From Karstenula rhodostoma CBS 690.94 (taxonomy: Eukaryota > Ascomycota > Dothideomycetes > Pleosporales > Didymosphaeriaceae): a DNA stretch of 64,000 nt. Of the stretch, positions 23,003 through 33,598 are shown piece after piece. Below the pieces are notes generated by a model that was given only the letters and a program-made list of their open reading frames with translations, was not told the origin of the DNA and searched no databases. Numbering within the stretch: the stretch's first letter is position 1; each line of letters begins with the position of its first letter. Location: positions 835,373 through 899,372 of the forward strand of contig MU001509.1 in the NCBI GenBank assembly GCA_010093485.1. Reading direction: 5' to 3'. Both the position numbers and the translations under genes were made by a program.

Positions 23003-24665
23003 TCAGTGGTAATCAAACAGAACGCTTATGCTCTCGCCGTGATGCACTCGTCGTATCGCCTGTAGCATAACATTAGCCTTGATCTTGATTTTGAGAGTGC
23101 ACAAGGCTTACCTCAGCAAAAACATTGCCGACTTCCAGCACCTCCAGCTTCGGGCACCGCGCTTTGTGCTCGGTCTGGTCCACAGTGTTGGTCACAACGA
23201 CCTTGTCCAGTGCGCTCGCATTGATACGGTCGATGGCATCGCCGCTCAATATGCCGTGGGTGATCAATGCGTACACTGTGGTTGCGCCTTCCTTCTTGAG
23301 CAGCTTCGCAGCTCGCGTGATGGTATTCGAGGTGTCTGCCAAGTCGTCGATGAGGATGGCGGTGCGGTCACGGATTTCACCGACCAGCATCATGGTCGCG
23401 TTCTGACGGTCGCTGATTTGCGTAGGGCGGCGCTCCTGGTCAATTCGTCAGCACATAATCCGGATCCGAATCTGCTCCACGCACCTTGTGGATGAGCGCA
23501 AAGGGCATGCCCAGCGCATCTGCAATCGCCGTAGCTCGCTTGGCACCCCCAGCGTCAGGGCTCACAATGACCGCCTGCTGGTAGTTCGGGATGGAAAATT
23601 GGATGTATTTCCGGAGAAGATGGCGACCGTAGAGGTTGTCCACGGGAATGTCGAAGAAGCCCTGGTACTGCGGATCATGGAGATCCATAGTGATGACATG
23701 GTCTGCGCCGGCGCAGGTGAGGAGGTCTGCGATCAGCGTACCGGCCTGTGCGACCCATTGCTTGTAGCCGGGTTGCGGGGAGAACTGCGGAGGCATCGTG
23801 GAGACTCTCGCAAGACTGTTGGTGCCATGTGTGCCGTTGTAACCATTGGTCTGGGAGAGGCTCTTGTCGGAGCTATCCGACTTCTTCGTTTCGACGGTGT
23901 CGGTGCGCTTCAACCCCTGGCTTGGGGCAAAGCGCTCCTCGGACATCTTCAGGCGCTCCAGCGACTTGTCGAGAGAGGCGGTGCCATTTGTGAGGGTGGC
24001 GCCGGGGTGTGCGGGATGCGGAGTCGACGGCACGCTGTCGAAGGAGTAGGTGCCGGTGCGGCTGCGGGTGGCACCGGGCACCTTTGCGAGCGGGGCGCCC
24101 GTCTTATTGTAGGGGATATCGCTCTGGCGCGAGTAGGGGAAGAGCGGGAGCACGGCGGTGATGCGTTTCGCCGAGGCTGTTCTGCAGGCCGAGATGCAGA
24201 TCAACTGTGGCGGGATTAGAAGCGCGGGAGACGGCAGACACCCAGACGCACAAGTTCCATGAGGTTATCGTTGACCTTTCCTCCGCCGCTCTGCACGATG
24301 AAGACGTCCTTGCCGCGGACCGACTCCTCGACCTCGACCCTCGTCTCGCCCACGGCAAACTTGGACAGCTTGGGAAAAGTCAGCCATGGGTCTCGTCGGC
24401 CGGGAGCGGGGTCTTACCAGCCGCTTTGCTGGGGGGATGCCGAGGTGATCGCATATCTGCTCTGCGCAAAAGTCAGAAAGGGCCGGAGGTGAGGGGCTGA
24501 AGAGCTTTACGGGTGAGCTGGGGGTGGCCTGGGGAGCACAATTAGCAAAAGAAGGCGCCACGACTGTAGTTGACGTCGCAGGGTGCAATGCAGGGCAGTT
24601 GCGACCCAACGACGCTGCGAGGCCAACGTACTGCTGCCGCCCAGGACCACGATGTTGCGCACCAT
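23003..24665 (-). CDS. Ribose-phosphate pyrophosphokinase (Prs1/KPR1-like)
   Basis: Seven exons (24665-24632, 24528-24511, 24461-24418, 24368-24252, 24204-23485, 23435-23112, 23059-23003) give 437 residues. The enzyme makes PRPP from ribose 5-phosphate and ATP for nucleotide, His and Trp synthesis. The N-terminus reads [16 protein letters not shown]. The core motifs are [81 protein letters not shown] and the PRPP loop [11 protein letters not shown] (about 339-349). Residues about 101-219 are a low-complexity insertion interrupting the conserved core, like the non-homologous region of yeast Prs1. Exon 2 is only 18 bases, yet the join is exact in frame. The ATG was chosen because it begins the conserved strand. 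Confidence 0.93.
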
Positions 24666-25660
24666 GACGGAGTGGTGGGGGTTCTCGCGGGTCCGAGGTT
24701 GGTGATATGGCGGGCTGCGCAGGTGCCGGGCAGCCGTCGGGCGCTGCGTGAGAGGTGAGAAGTGCCTTCGCCTGTGCTTCAGCGATGCGGTATCGATAGC
24801 ATGTTGAGTGGATGGATGATGGGCCCGCCGAAGGTTTTTTCGGCTTTCTGCCGCGGCCGACCCACGCGCGCCAAAATAAGCTTCCTTGCAACACCCACCG
24901 CATACGCCATACCGCCCAGCAGCCTGCGCTATCTTCTACCCGCCCTGTTCGCGAATCTCGCATGCGGCAGTGGTCGCAAGAGGCAACATTACGACACGCT
25001 GGGTGGCCGGCTGAATGCCAACTGCGTGAATGCCACCTTCCGAAGTCGGCGCATCACGTGCAATCTCCCACACCCAGCCAGCACGCGGCAAGGGCGCTCG
25101 CTCTGCAAGGTTGCAAAGGTGCAATGTGGCTGTGGAACCTCCATTACTGTATGCGTAAGTGAGCGCAGAAGAATTCATTCATTCATTATTCATTATGCAT
25201 ACACAGAGCAACCATCTTCTTCACAACACTGCAGACACCTGGAATCGCCTACGCTGTCCCACGCATCCCCAAACTCCAGAGGTTTCCCTCTTCAACGCGA
25301 TTGAGCAGATCCCCCTCTTTGCCCGCACTCGATATTACCTCATGTCGTGCGACCGACTACCGGTTCACGGCGCATACGAGCCGCCCCGCAGCGACGTGTA
25401 GCTACCCTGAAAAGCATCCGGAGCCTCTCGTAATTCGCCGTCGTGACATGGCCTCATTCGTGCCGTTGAATCTTGAATAGAGGCTTGAATAGAGGCTTGA
25501 ATAGAGACTTCTTCAGCGCGCCATCGTGCTTTGGACAGTTGTCGTCTCCGGAAAAGCTCCTCATGCTGCCATCGTAAAGGTGTAGTGCCGTACTGCATCC
25601 ATCTTCGTCTTGCCTCGAGGCGTATTCAGTCGCCAAAACATTGACCACCCAAAACACGCC
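24666..25660. other. Intergenic region with a 12-bp tandem repeat
   Basis: No gene can be supported here. A 12-base unit, GAGGCTTGAATA, is repeated about three times at 25471-25508. The sequence just above 24665 should hold the PRPP synthetase promoter. Confidence 0.4.
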
Positions 25661-26167
25661 TCAGATCATCCCATCCTCCCACTTCCCCACTCTCGACTTC
25701 TCGGCGCCCGGCGTGAAAAGCTCCGCGCTCAGGACGAGTACGGCAGGCACCACAGCCAGTGCATCAATCACCCCGCTCCGATGATGCTTTCCTGCCAGGT
25801 TCATTGCCACCGCCACCTCGCTGCTCTTGACTTCCTTTTTGATCCGTGGCCACTCCTCCCCCGACTTGCGCGTCGAATCGCTGGACGAGCCTCTACCGTG
25901 GAACGGCCGGAAGGAAGAGATCGAATGCGATTTAGGGCGCTTTCCAGCGAGCGCTTTGGGTTTTGGGAGGGGCGGCAGCGGGATGTTGATTTCGGTGTAG
26001 AGGGGTTTTTCGTATTCAGGCCCGGGCGAGCTGAGGAGTCCGTCTCCAAAGGGACCAATGGCTGGCAGCGCTGAAGTGGGTGGTGTTGATGGGACGTCCT
26101 CTGCCTTCGTCGCTTCGATTTCCTGCGTGACCGCCATCGTTGGCAACACCGTAGAATTTGGGTCCAT
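25661..26167 (-). CDS. Hypothetical proline/serine-rich protein with C-terminal hydrophobic segment
   Basis: A single frame of 168 residues starts MDPNSTVLPTMAVTQE. The middle is Pro-rich (INIPLPPLPKPKALAG) and followed by a basic, Ser-rich stretch. Near residues 131-155 a hydrophobic segment (VIDALAVVPAVLVLSAELF) could be a single membrane anchor or amphipathic helix. I do not recognise the family. The composition and the isolated hydrophobic tail suggest a real tail-anchored or membrane-associated protein rather than chance. Codon use looks like the neighbouring genes. An alternative is that the true gene has unseen upstream exons. Confidence 0.55.
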   Translation of the reverse strand: MDPNSTVLPTMAVTQEIEATKAEDVPSTPPTSALPAIGPFGDGLLSSPGPEYEKPLYTEINIPLPPLPKPKALAGKRPKSHSISSFRPFHGRGSSSDSTRKSGEEWPRIKKEVKSSEVAVAMNLAGKHHRSGVIDALAVVPAVLVLSAELFTPGAEKSRVGKWEDGMI

Positions 26168-26829
26168 GTGATATATCCGGAATGTTGGAGTGAAGATATT
26201 ATGCGCCAGAGCAAGTGGATGCTGACAGTTGATATGCTCTTCCTCAGCAGTGCACAGCCCCTCGACCTCGTATCACACGCACTACACCAGGCAGCGTCGC
26301 CAACCTCTGCAGCTCGCTGAACGCGTTCCATGCAAACATCCAAGCCCCTGCCAGGCCCCCGATCGCATAGTCACTTCCTCGAACAGTGTCGCGCTGGCGA
26401 TCTCGGGAATTCGGAATGCGTACGCACAAAGACTGGTTGACCCGCAAACGGCGTCCTTGCTGATTGCTGATCGCCATTTCGATAAGCCACCGAGCTCAGC
26501 CAGCCGCCTTGTGATCGAAAACGGGCGCAGGAGGGAGAGTTCAGCTCCGCGTTGCGTGGGCTTACGCTGCGGGTGGGGCGCAGCGGACGCGTCGCGGGCG
26601 AACTGATATACGAACTGCGAGATGAGTCGATACGGTTTAAAGCCGAGCGTCTTCGATGCCTAGGCTTATTGTTAGTATTGGTTATTGCCGGGCAGATCAT
26701 GATTGGGTGGATTCGGTTTTCACCTGGACAAACATACAGCCATCAAGAGCCTGAAGAACTGGCCTGCCTCTCGCAGGAAAGCGAACACCGGCAATAGAGT
26801 ATCCGTTCAGGTTCTAAATACTTACAATA

Positions 26830-26915
26830 GCTTAAGTAACCCTAGGATCAACTGTCAAGAAGCCTATCAACGAAACAGCTTACATCCGGTCTTCACGTTC
26901 ACACGAGAGCCTGCG
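26830..26915 (+). repeat. Dispersed repeat, copy 1 (partner at 50100-50195)
   Basis: The segment shares an ordered set of blocks with 50100-50195: a CTAGGATYAACT block, then about 20-25 diverged bases, then an identical CTTACATCCGGTCTT followed by YAYGTTCMCAYGRGAGG-like sequence. Most differences are transitions. Both copies are in the same orientation. It is probably a remnant of a small transposable element. Confidence 0.6.
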
Positions 26916-27783
26916 TGTACAGAACTAGTGCTCTTTTCTGTGTTTATTCTTCGTCAGTAACAGAGTCGCACTTTGCAACTACCTTGTAATATGGGAGATA
27001 GCTAGAGGGGCCTTAGGTACTAGCTCCGAGTGTTAAACTGTACATTCTCGCTGCTCAAACATCGAACTGGCCTTTGCGATCCACCGTCCCTGCGACCTTC
27101 TTGGGCTTCTTGGAGGACAGTATACCGTCCTGCCACGCCAGCTAACGCATTCGTCGGGATCATCCCAGATCTTATATTCCCCACACAGGTCCTTGAGATC
27201 CTTCATGTCGTTCGGTGCTGCAATCATCTCACCAACTCACAGTGTCCAGAAACCAACATCACACACTTGTCCCTTTTTTCCCCACACCTTATCTCCTCGA
27301 ATTTCTCGACAAAGCAAAGCGGCTGGTCCAGCAGGGTACACAATATCCGCGATGATCTCGACAACTGACGAATAGATCTCATGTAGAATGCATATCACAA
27401 GATTCTGTGTTTGTCCAAAGAACCGGGAATGAATTGGTTAAGGAACATACAATATTCTGCGTTCTCGGTTGCAGTGAAGTGCTGCATAGAACCTACTTCG
27501 CCAAAACGTACCATCTAACAGTCGCCCACCACCGCTTGTTTCCTTTGGTTCGCATGAGTAGATCTTGTTCAGGACAGGCTCGACAGTCGTTGGGTGGACC
27601 AAGTTAACGATTTCTGTGAGTACCACACACAGCACCAAGAAATATCAGCACCAACCGTAAAGAAAAGTTCCACAAACCCTAAAACATCCAAAGACATCTC
27701 TCTCCTCCACGCACCAAAACCCACGTCATCAATACAAGCATGCCTCCTCACCCGCCGCAACCCCCAACGCCGCCAGCGACCAT

Positions 27784-28021
27784 ATGCATAACGAAAACAC
27801 CAGCCAGAAGACCACTCCTGCAGCCCTGGTAAGCACATATGCACGCACGCCCACGAGGCTGCCCGAACCCGACCGACACGCCGGACACCACGCGTCGACA
27901 GGGCTGGGACTTCGCTCCCGATTCGATCCGATACGACCAAGGGCAGCCGCACCACGCATCCAATCAGCCTCCGAGCGCATGCCTTAACCAAACGCGGTAT
28001 ATGTGTGCAGTGGGTGTGTAG
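27784..28021 (+). CDS. Possible small protein, two exons (weak)
   Basis: An ATG at 27784 opens MHNENTSQKTTPAAL. A GTAAGC donor follows at about 27829 and an acceptor TCGACAG near 27901 joins in frame to GWDFAPDSIRYDQGQPHH and on to a stop near 28021, about 54 residues in all. The leader upstream is CA-rich, as in many fungal genes. No family is recognised and the coding evidence is only the clean join, so this may be chance. Confidence 0.25.
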
Positions 28022-28766
28022 GCGTGGGCGTCTATTTCTAGAACGTACGACCACCCGGTGTGCAGGAAAGCGTGGTCACTGGGCGTAGAGCTTAAACGTG
28101 GTGTTGGGTGAGATAGTACCAATGTGGTGAGATCCGGCCCCTCAAAAGTTGTATGGGGCAGGGCTTAGTAGTTTAGGAAGGTGAACGGCGCAATGCGGGA
28201 GGGGAAGCGGAGCGAAGGGTGCATGTGGGACGTGAGAGATGCGGCGGGGAGAGGGAGGTTGTACAGCACGTCGAGGGGAGATAGATAATTTGAAATGGGA
28301 GGAAGACCTCTGGGAGGATGTGGAATCTACGGAGCACGTCACAAGAACCACCGAACGTGATAGGAAATCTACAAACGGAAACATTACCCATGGTCGCAAG
28401 TCTTGTTAACATATTTGTCATTGAACGCAACTAGGAACCCGTCATCGTCGGAGAAGGCTAGAGGCAATTTACACCCGACTGTCTCGACACCAGGAGAGGC
28501 TACACCTCGATCCATCAGTCTCAAGTCTGGCGTATACCTCGCCGCATGCTCGGCTTTTCCGACCAGAGAAGCTCTCGCTTCAATCTGCAGTCGCAAGCCC
28601 CACTACATGCCCCACACAGCACGTTCTCAAGCCATCCTCGCGGACGGCGAGATGCCGCCGTGCCTTCTCCGCCTTTCCTTCCTCCACGTCTAACTAGCAA
28701 AACCCACCCTTATGACACCGAAAAACATGCAAATTAAAGAAAAAATTAACAGTGGAGTACGAGCGA

Positions 28767-29609
28767 CTACGCGTAGTACACATAACCCGCCTTGTGTCGC
28801 TGCACAGCATACACCCTCCCCTCCTTGTGTCCATGCCCCGAGCACAACTTCCTCGCCACGCCTCTAATCGCATCGAAGAAGCTGCGGCGCTTGCGGTGAC
28901 CTCCGCGGGGAAGAGGGGGGAGCGGCTTGTTCTCCACGCGGCGCATGGGACGCGGGTAGTCGCCCTTCCTGTCGGCGGCGTAGTAGTCGTTGGGTAGATG
29001 CGGACGGCGGGGCGGCTCCGGCTCAGCATAGACACGAGCGTGATGACGCTGATAGTGCGTTGGAATGGTGTCGGGGCGACGCCCACGATGCGAGCGGTCC
29101 TCAACCTCATACCGCTGCCCCTCCCTCTGCTGCACGTAAATCCCACGACCCAGGGCATTGACGCCCACACGGATGAACTGCGCGCCGTCACGACCGGCAA
29201 TATACCGCGGTGCGTGCGTCTCCTCAGGGGCAAACCCACCACCATCGATAACATACAGATCCCCCGCCGGCAACTCGCCCTCATCCTGGCGCTGGCGCTG
29301 GTGCTGGCGAGGCACAGGCATAGATTCACGCGGTTGGTATCGATAGCTCACCACCATCTCCCCCGTTTCGTCCATATCCACAAACATCGTGCCCAGGGAA
29401 TCACTCCTCCCCCGGCCCAGACGCTCCTCGCCACCGCTACCCTGCGAGTACGCCTCCTGCTCCGCGATGTAGCTGTCGATATCGTCAATCAGGCTCTCCA
29501 GACTATGTTTTTCTCTCCCTAGCATAGGTGAGTTCGCCCGCGTGCGCTGGCCAGCAGCCGCGCGCGGGTACGCTGTTCCGCCGTGTGTGTAAGATGTGTG
29601 AGTGCTCAT
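28767..29609 (-). CDS. Hypothetical polar protein, 280 residues
   Basis: A single exon encodes 280 residues starting MSTHTSYTHGGTAYPRA. The protein is strongly polar and rich in Arg, Gly, Tyr and Gln. A segment near 32-52 (REKHSLESLIDDIDSYIAEQ) is probably helical and is followed by acidic and Gly-rich sequence. The C-terminus carries KPLPPLP, a possible SH3-binding motif, then a basic segment RKRRSFFDAIRGVARKLC. There is no signal peptide, membrane helix or enzyme motif. I do not recognise the family, but the long uninterrupted frame and fungal-like composition argue that it is real. Confidence 0.65.
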   Translation of the reverse strand: MSTHTSYTHGGTAYPRAAAGQRTRANSPMLGREKHSLESLIDDIDSYIAEQEAYSQGSGGEERLGRGRSDSLGTMFVDMDETGEMVVSYRYQPRESMPVPRQHQRQRQDEGELPAGDLYVIDGGGFAPEETHAPRYIAGRDGAQFIRVGVNALGRGIYVQQREGQRYEVEDRSHRGRRPDTIPTHYQRHHARVYAEPEPPRRPHLPNDYYAADRKGDYPRPMRRVENKPLPPLPRGGHRKRRSFFDAIRGVARKLCSGHGHKEGRVYAVQRHKAGYVYYA

Positions 29610-30264
29610 GTGTGAGTTTATTGCAGCGGGTGTACTTTTGTTGGTTTTGCGGTGGTATCTGGGGGTGGGCAGGGGGAGGATATGGAGGCATTATGAATAG
29701 GGGGGCGGGTTGTGAAAGGTAGAGTACGGGCCCGCTGTGTATGTGTGAAAGGGTGGTGCGTTGTGAGGGAGGGCATCGTGAGTGGACAATGCAGTAGACA
29801 ATGTAGATGGTGGCGGCGGGGACGAGGTGTCTGAGACATGCGCGGTCAGTACGGTACGGCAAACATTGTGAAAGACGCTGGTCGTGGGACTCTCGATGTA
29901 TCTTTTCTGATATGGACACAAGTAGAACAAGAAGACGGGCGAGACTCGCGGAAGAAAGACTAGAACAATTTCAACATCTCAATTACCAAATTATGTATCA
30001 ACCTACTCTACCGCATGCGCGCCCTACTTAGAGGACACCTGCCCGGCAACATCCCGAGGTATATTAGTCACCAGGCAAACCTCGCGCCACGGTGGTATAT
30101 GCTTGCAGAACGGACAGATCGCGAGAGATACAGGAATACGCAGTGCAGCCAAGAAAACACACGAAACAAGCAGTGGTATATACCAGAAGACCAACTCCGA
30201 GACATGAACAATCGAGGAGGCCATTCAAGAGAACGCCCAGATATGTATATGCGGGTGGCTTCGC
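29610..30264. other. Intergenic, nothing recognised
   Basis: These 655 bases separate two minus-strand genes. The part next to 29609 should be the promoter of the 280-residue protein, and the part next to 30265 the 3' untranslated region of the CBM48 gene. No gene or repeat is supported. Confidence 0.35.
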
Positions 30265-32562
30265 TTACTTACTCGAGGAAAACTTATCCTTGAGCTTGCC
30301 GAAGAAGGAGCGCCTCTTCTTCTTCTTGTCGGTAGCACCAGATGCAACGCTCTCCGGGGTGTTGGTGTTTGACGGGGCACTGAGCTTTTTGGGTGTCTCA
30401 GGTGTCGACTTTGCGGGAGCAGTGCTCGACTGAACGCCGGTGGTGACGACAGGTTCGGTCTGTGTGTTGGTCGTCGGCTGCTTCGACATGGGAGATACAT
30501 CGCGAGAGTCCACGACCTTTTCAGCAGTAGCTGGCTGAGCAGGCGCACTGGCAGGGGCGTTCAAGTTGGCGGCGTCCAGCGCATTGGGCTCGCTGGAAGA
30601 CTTGAGGGGCTTCGAGTCGACCAACACCTCGTCAGAGAGGGCTGGAGCGGTCGCGCTTGTTGCAGCGGTAACGGTAGGTGCAGGCTCGCCCGATTCGGTC
30701 GCCTTCTTGACCTCCTGGAGCAGCTCGGATTCAACATCCTTCTTCTCATGCACGGCCTCTGCGTTGGCAGCAGCTTCGGGGCTAGCATGCGCCTCCTTCA
30801 AGCTCTCAGCGACGACAGCAGGCACTTCACGGGCGGGTTCTTCGCCAGAGGTGTGGTCTCCGTAAAGCGTTTCTGAAAGCAGCTGGGACTCTACTTGCTT
30901 CTTCTCCGCGACTGCCTCGGGGTTGGCAGATGCCTCGGGGCTCGCGTGGGCTGCCTTTTGGCTCTCAGCTACGACTGCGGGTACTGCGTCGGCAGCAGTA
31001 GCAGTCTGGGTCTGGTTTCCGATCTCCGAAAGCAGTTCTGATTCCACCTGCTTCTTTTCCGCTACTGCCTCGGGGTTCGCGGCGGCTTCGGGGCTGAAAT
31101 GGGCTTCCTTCTGGCTCTCAGCGACGATCTCAGGGACACCGCTGGCAGCCGTGGTAGCCTGGCCGTTCAAGCCAACTGTCTCGGCGGCCTTGTCCTTCGC
31201 AGCATAGGTAGCGGCAGCGAATGCGCCAGCAGCACCAACCACACCAGCAGCTGCCACCTCGCCAACCTGCTTCGCTGTATCAGCTCCAGCGGATGCGGCC
31301 TCGGTGGCCTGCTGAGTGGCGGTCTTCTCGTTGGTCGAGGTAGCCGGGGCTTCAGGAACCTTATCCTTCAACTCCTGCTCAAGCTCCTCCTTCTCCTCGA
31401 CAGCCTCGGCGTTGGCCGAAGCCTCAGGCTCGAAACCAGCCTTCTTCTGGCTCTCCGACACCGTCTCGGGGACACGAGGTTCTTTCGGGACTGCGGCAGC
31501 GAGCGCAGCAGTCGTGCTCGTAGGAGCAGCGGACTGGATATGGATGCCGGTGTCTTGCTCAACCTTGGCAGCTACGCCCATGGGAAGACTTGATTCTGGG
31601 ACAACGCTGCCGGCAAGGGGTGGTAGGCTGAACATGCCGCCTTGAGCTTCCCGCTCGGTTTCAGGCGTGAACACTGGAGTCGCAAGCTGGGGAGGGAGCG
31701 CATACGACTTCTCGTAAGAAGCGGCATCGGTCGTGGCGGTGCTGGAAACGGTGTTGCCCGTCAATGTGCTCGCGTCAGGAACCTTCTCGCCAGGGGCAAG
31801 GCGGATGGGATTGCCGGGCCCTGCTGTTGCGGGGATGGGCGCAACGCTGACAGTTGCATCCTCCGACTCGGGTTCCTTGTCGTGCTTCACCGTAGAATCG
31901 ACAGTGTTGCTTGTGAAGGTGGACGGTTCGGGGACCTTCTCACCGGGCGCGAGCGTGACAGGGTTTCCCAGCCCCTCGCTAGCAGGGATCGGATTGATGG
32001 AGAAGGCCTGGGGCTCTTGGGACGGAGTCTCAGCGGGGGGAGTAAGAGGGAAGGCCCCTGGAAGGTCTTCATTTGCGGGGGTCTGGAGATGCCTGTTCTG
32101 GAAGGGCACAGCGCCGGCGAGAGCAGCGGTGGACGACTCGGGCGCAGCAGACGAGAGCGTGCTCACGGGCTCTTCGTCCTTGATGTCCTCGGGTGTCAAC
32201 ACGTTGTTGAAGATGCCCGATGCGTCGGCTTCTTTGGGGGCCGACTCGTTGGTGACCCAGTTGCCGTCGACAACGAACTGTAGACAGAGCATCAGTACCG
32301 GATGTCGGGCGCAGCGCGGCGCGGGAAGCTGCATGCGCAGGCAGCAGTGGACAACGTACCTTGTATTGGTGCTTGGCGCGGGGCAGCTCGACTGTCTTCT
32401 TGAAGATGGGTCCCTGCCTGTCTAGCTGGACTGTCTTCTGCCAGTGGTCGAAGGTGCCGGTGACATAGACATGGTGGGCTTCGTGTTCCCTGGGCGAGTC
32501 GGTGAGCGCACGTCATTTCGCGGGGGCAAGGGTACGTACCACGTAAAAGTGTACTTGCCCAT
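30265..32562 (-). CDS. CBM48 (AMPK-type glycogen-binding) protein, Crp1/Mdg1-like
   Basis: Three exons (32562-32540, 32489-32360, 32277-30265) give 721 residues. The N-terminal 75 residues form a CBM48 domain: MGKYTFTWEHEAHHVYVTG, then FDHWQKTVQLDR, then LPRAKHQYKFVVDGNWVTNE. This is the architecture of yeast Crp1 and Mdg1, where one such domain precedes a long disordered tail. Crp1 was described as a cruciform-DNA-binding protein and Mdg1 acts in pheromone signalling. The role here is unknown. The tail carries two near-identical segments around LAPGEKVP and several copies of a unit with EAVAEKKQVESELL. The extreme C-terminus is basic (KKKKRRSFFGKLKDKFSSSK). The 23-base first exon is supported by the domain continuing perfectly across both joins. 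Confidence 0.85.
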
Positions 32563-33598
32563 GTCTCTCGTAGCAATATGTGAGTGTTTGTGCGGGCGGA
32601 AAGCGTGGTGCACGGGGGCTGAGACGTTTTGTCTGGGGCGCGAATTGCAGGTGGTTGGAGAGGATCAGGAGGGTGGCGGTAGCAAAAGCGTCAATGCGGC
32701 GCCGCGGAATCGGATGCGCGATAAGAGCAGCGGTGTGCGTTTGCAATGCGCTCGAGGCGTCGGCGAGCGAGGGGTTATGGATGTGCAGATGAAACGACGG
32801 CGACAGGTTGCGAAGCTCTAAGATTGCTTTCAAGCTCGGGCTTGGCGCGAGGCAGGAGTGGGTAACGGTTCGCTGGCAAGCTGCTGCCCTGAATAGTGTG
32901 GCTCAATCACAGGCTTTTCGGAGCACGTGTCACTGGCCTTTCCCAGCACATTCACATCCACATTCACATTCACATTCACATTCATTGACGTCAGCGCCTT
33001 CAGGCCCGTGTTGCCCGTGTTGCCCGTGTTGCCCGCGTCTCTGGAGGCGTCTGTCTCTTCTCGTGTCTGCGCATGGCGTCATCGCATTGGCAAATCAGAC
33101 CTCACCGACCATTTATTGGCGGCGTGTTTCCAGAGGAAGTAGCAGATTACGCGCCTGGAACAACACCTCTCTCCTGCTTTCACCTCTGCCTTTAATCAAG
33201 TTGGCGTATTAAAACGATACTGGAAGTATTAATTCGACAAAATCCCAAAAGAATTATAGATTACGTAGCCTAAGCACGTATCGGCCACTGTTTCGAGCGC
33301 GCTAGAGCCCGTCTCTCGCAGCCTGGCCGTGTCACAGTGTCTTCGCGACGGCTTCTGGAATGCTCTCATAGTTTACTGTTACATAGAAACCCGCGCTCTG
33401 GGAAGCTACGAGAAGCTCGCACTGCTCCCCATACCCGCCGCTCCTCTGCCCTGCCATCGCTCTCCCCAAGCGTCCTGACTTTCTCCGCGCACGCATCGCG
33501 CACCGCCCGCCCTAAACAACGCCTGATCCCTGCGCCCGTCGTCAAAGAGCTGCCGCTCGACCCCCGCACCCCATCGCTTGTCGCATCCCCCATTGCTA
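32563..33598. promoter_or_regulatory. Divergent promoter region with microsatellites
   Basis: This 1-kb interval lies between the divergently transcribed CBM48 gene and the protein kinase A regulatory subunit. It contains a hexamer run (ACATTC)n at about 32948-32986 and a 9-base run (GTTGCCCGT)n at about 33008-33037. No gene is supported. Confidence 0.5.

Larger units (their letters stand above)
26168..28766. other. Gene-poor interval with one dispersed repeat copy
   Basis: About 2.6 kb hold no recognisable protein family. A segment at about 26830-26915 matches 50100-50195 (see that entry). A weak two-exon small-protein candidate at 27784-28021 is listed separately. Otherwise only short, motif-free open frames occur. 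Confidence 0.4.

Noticed and set aside
31642..32425. Plus-strand open frames opposite the CBM48 gene
   Set aside because: The minus-strand reading has a recognised CBM48 domain continuing across two introns, while the plus frames have no domain.
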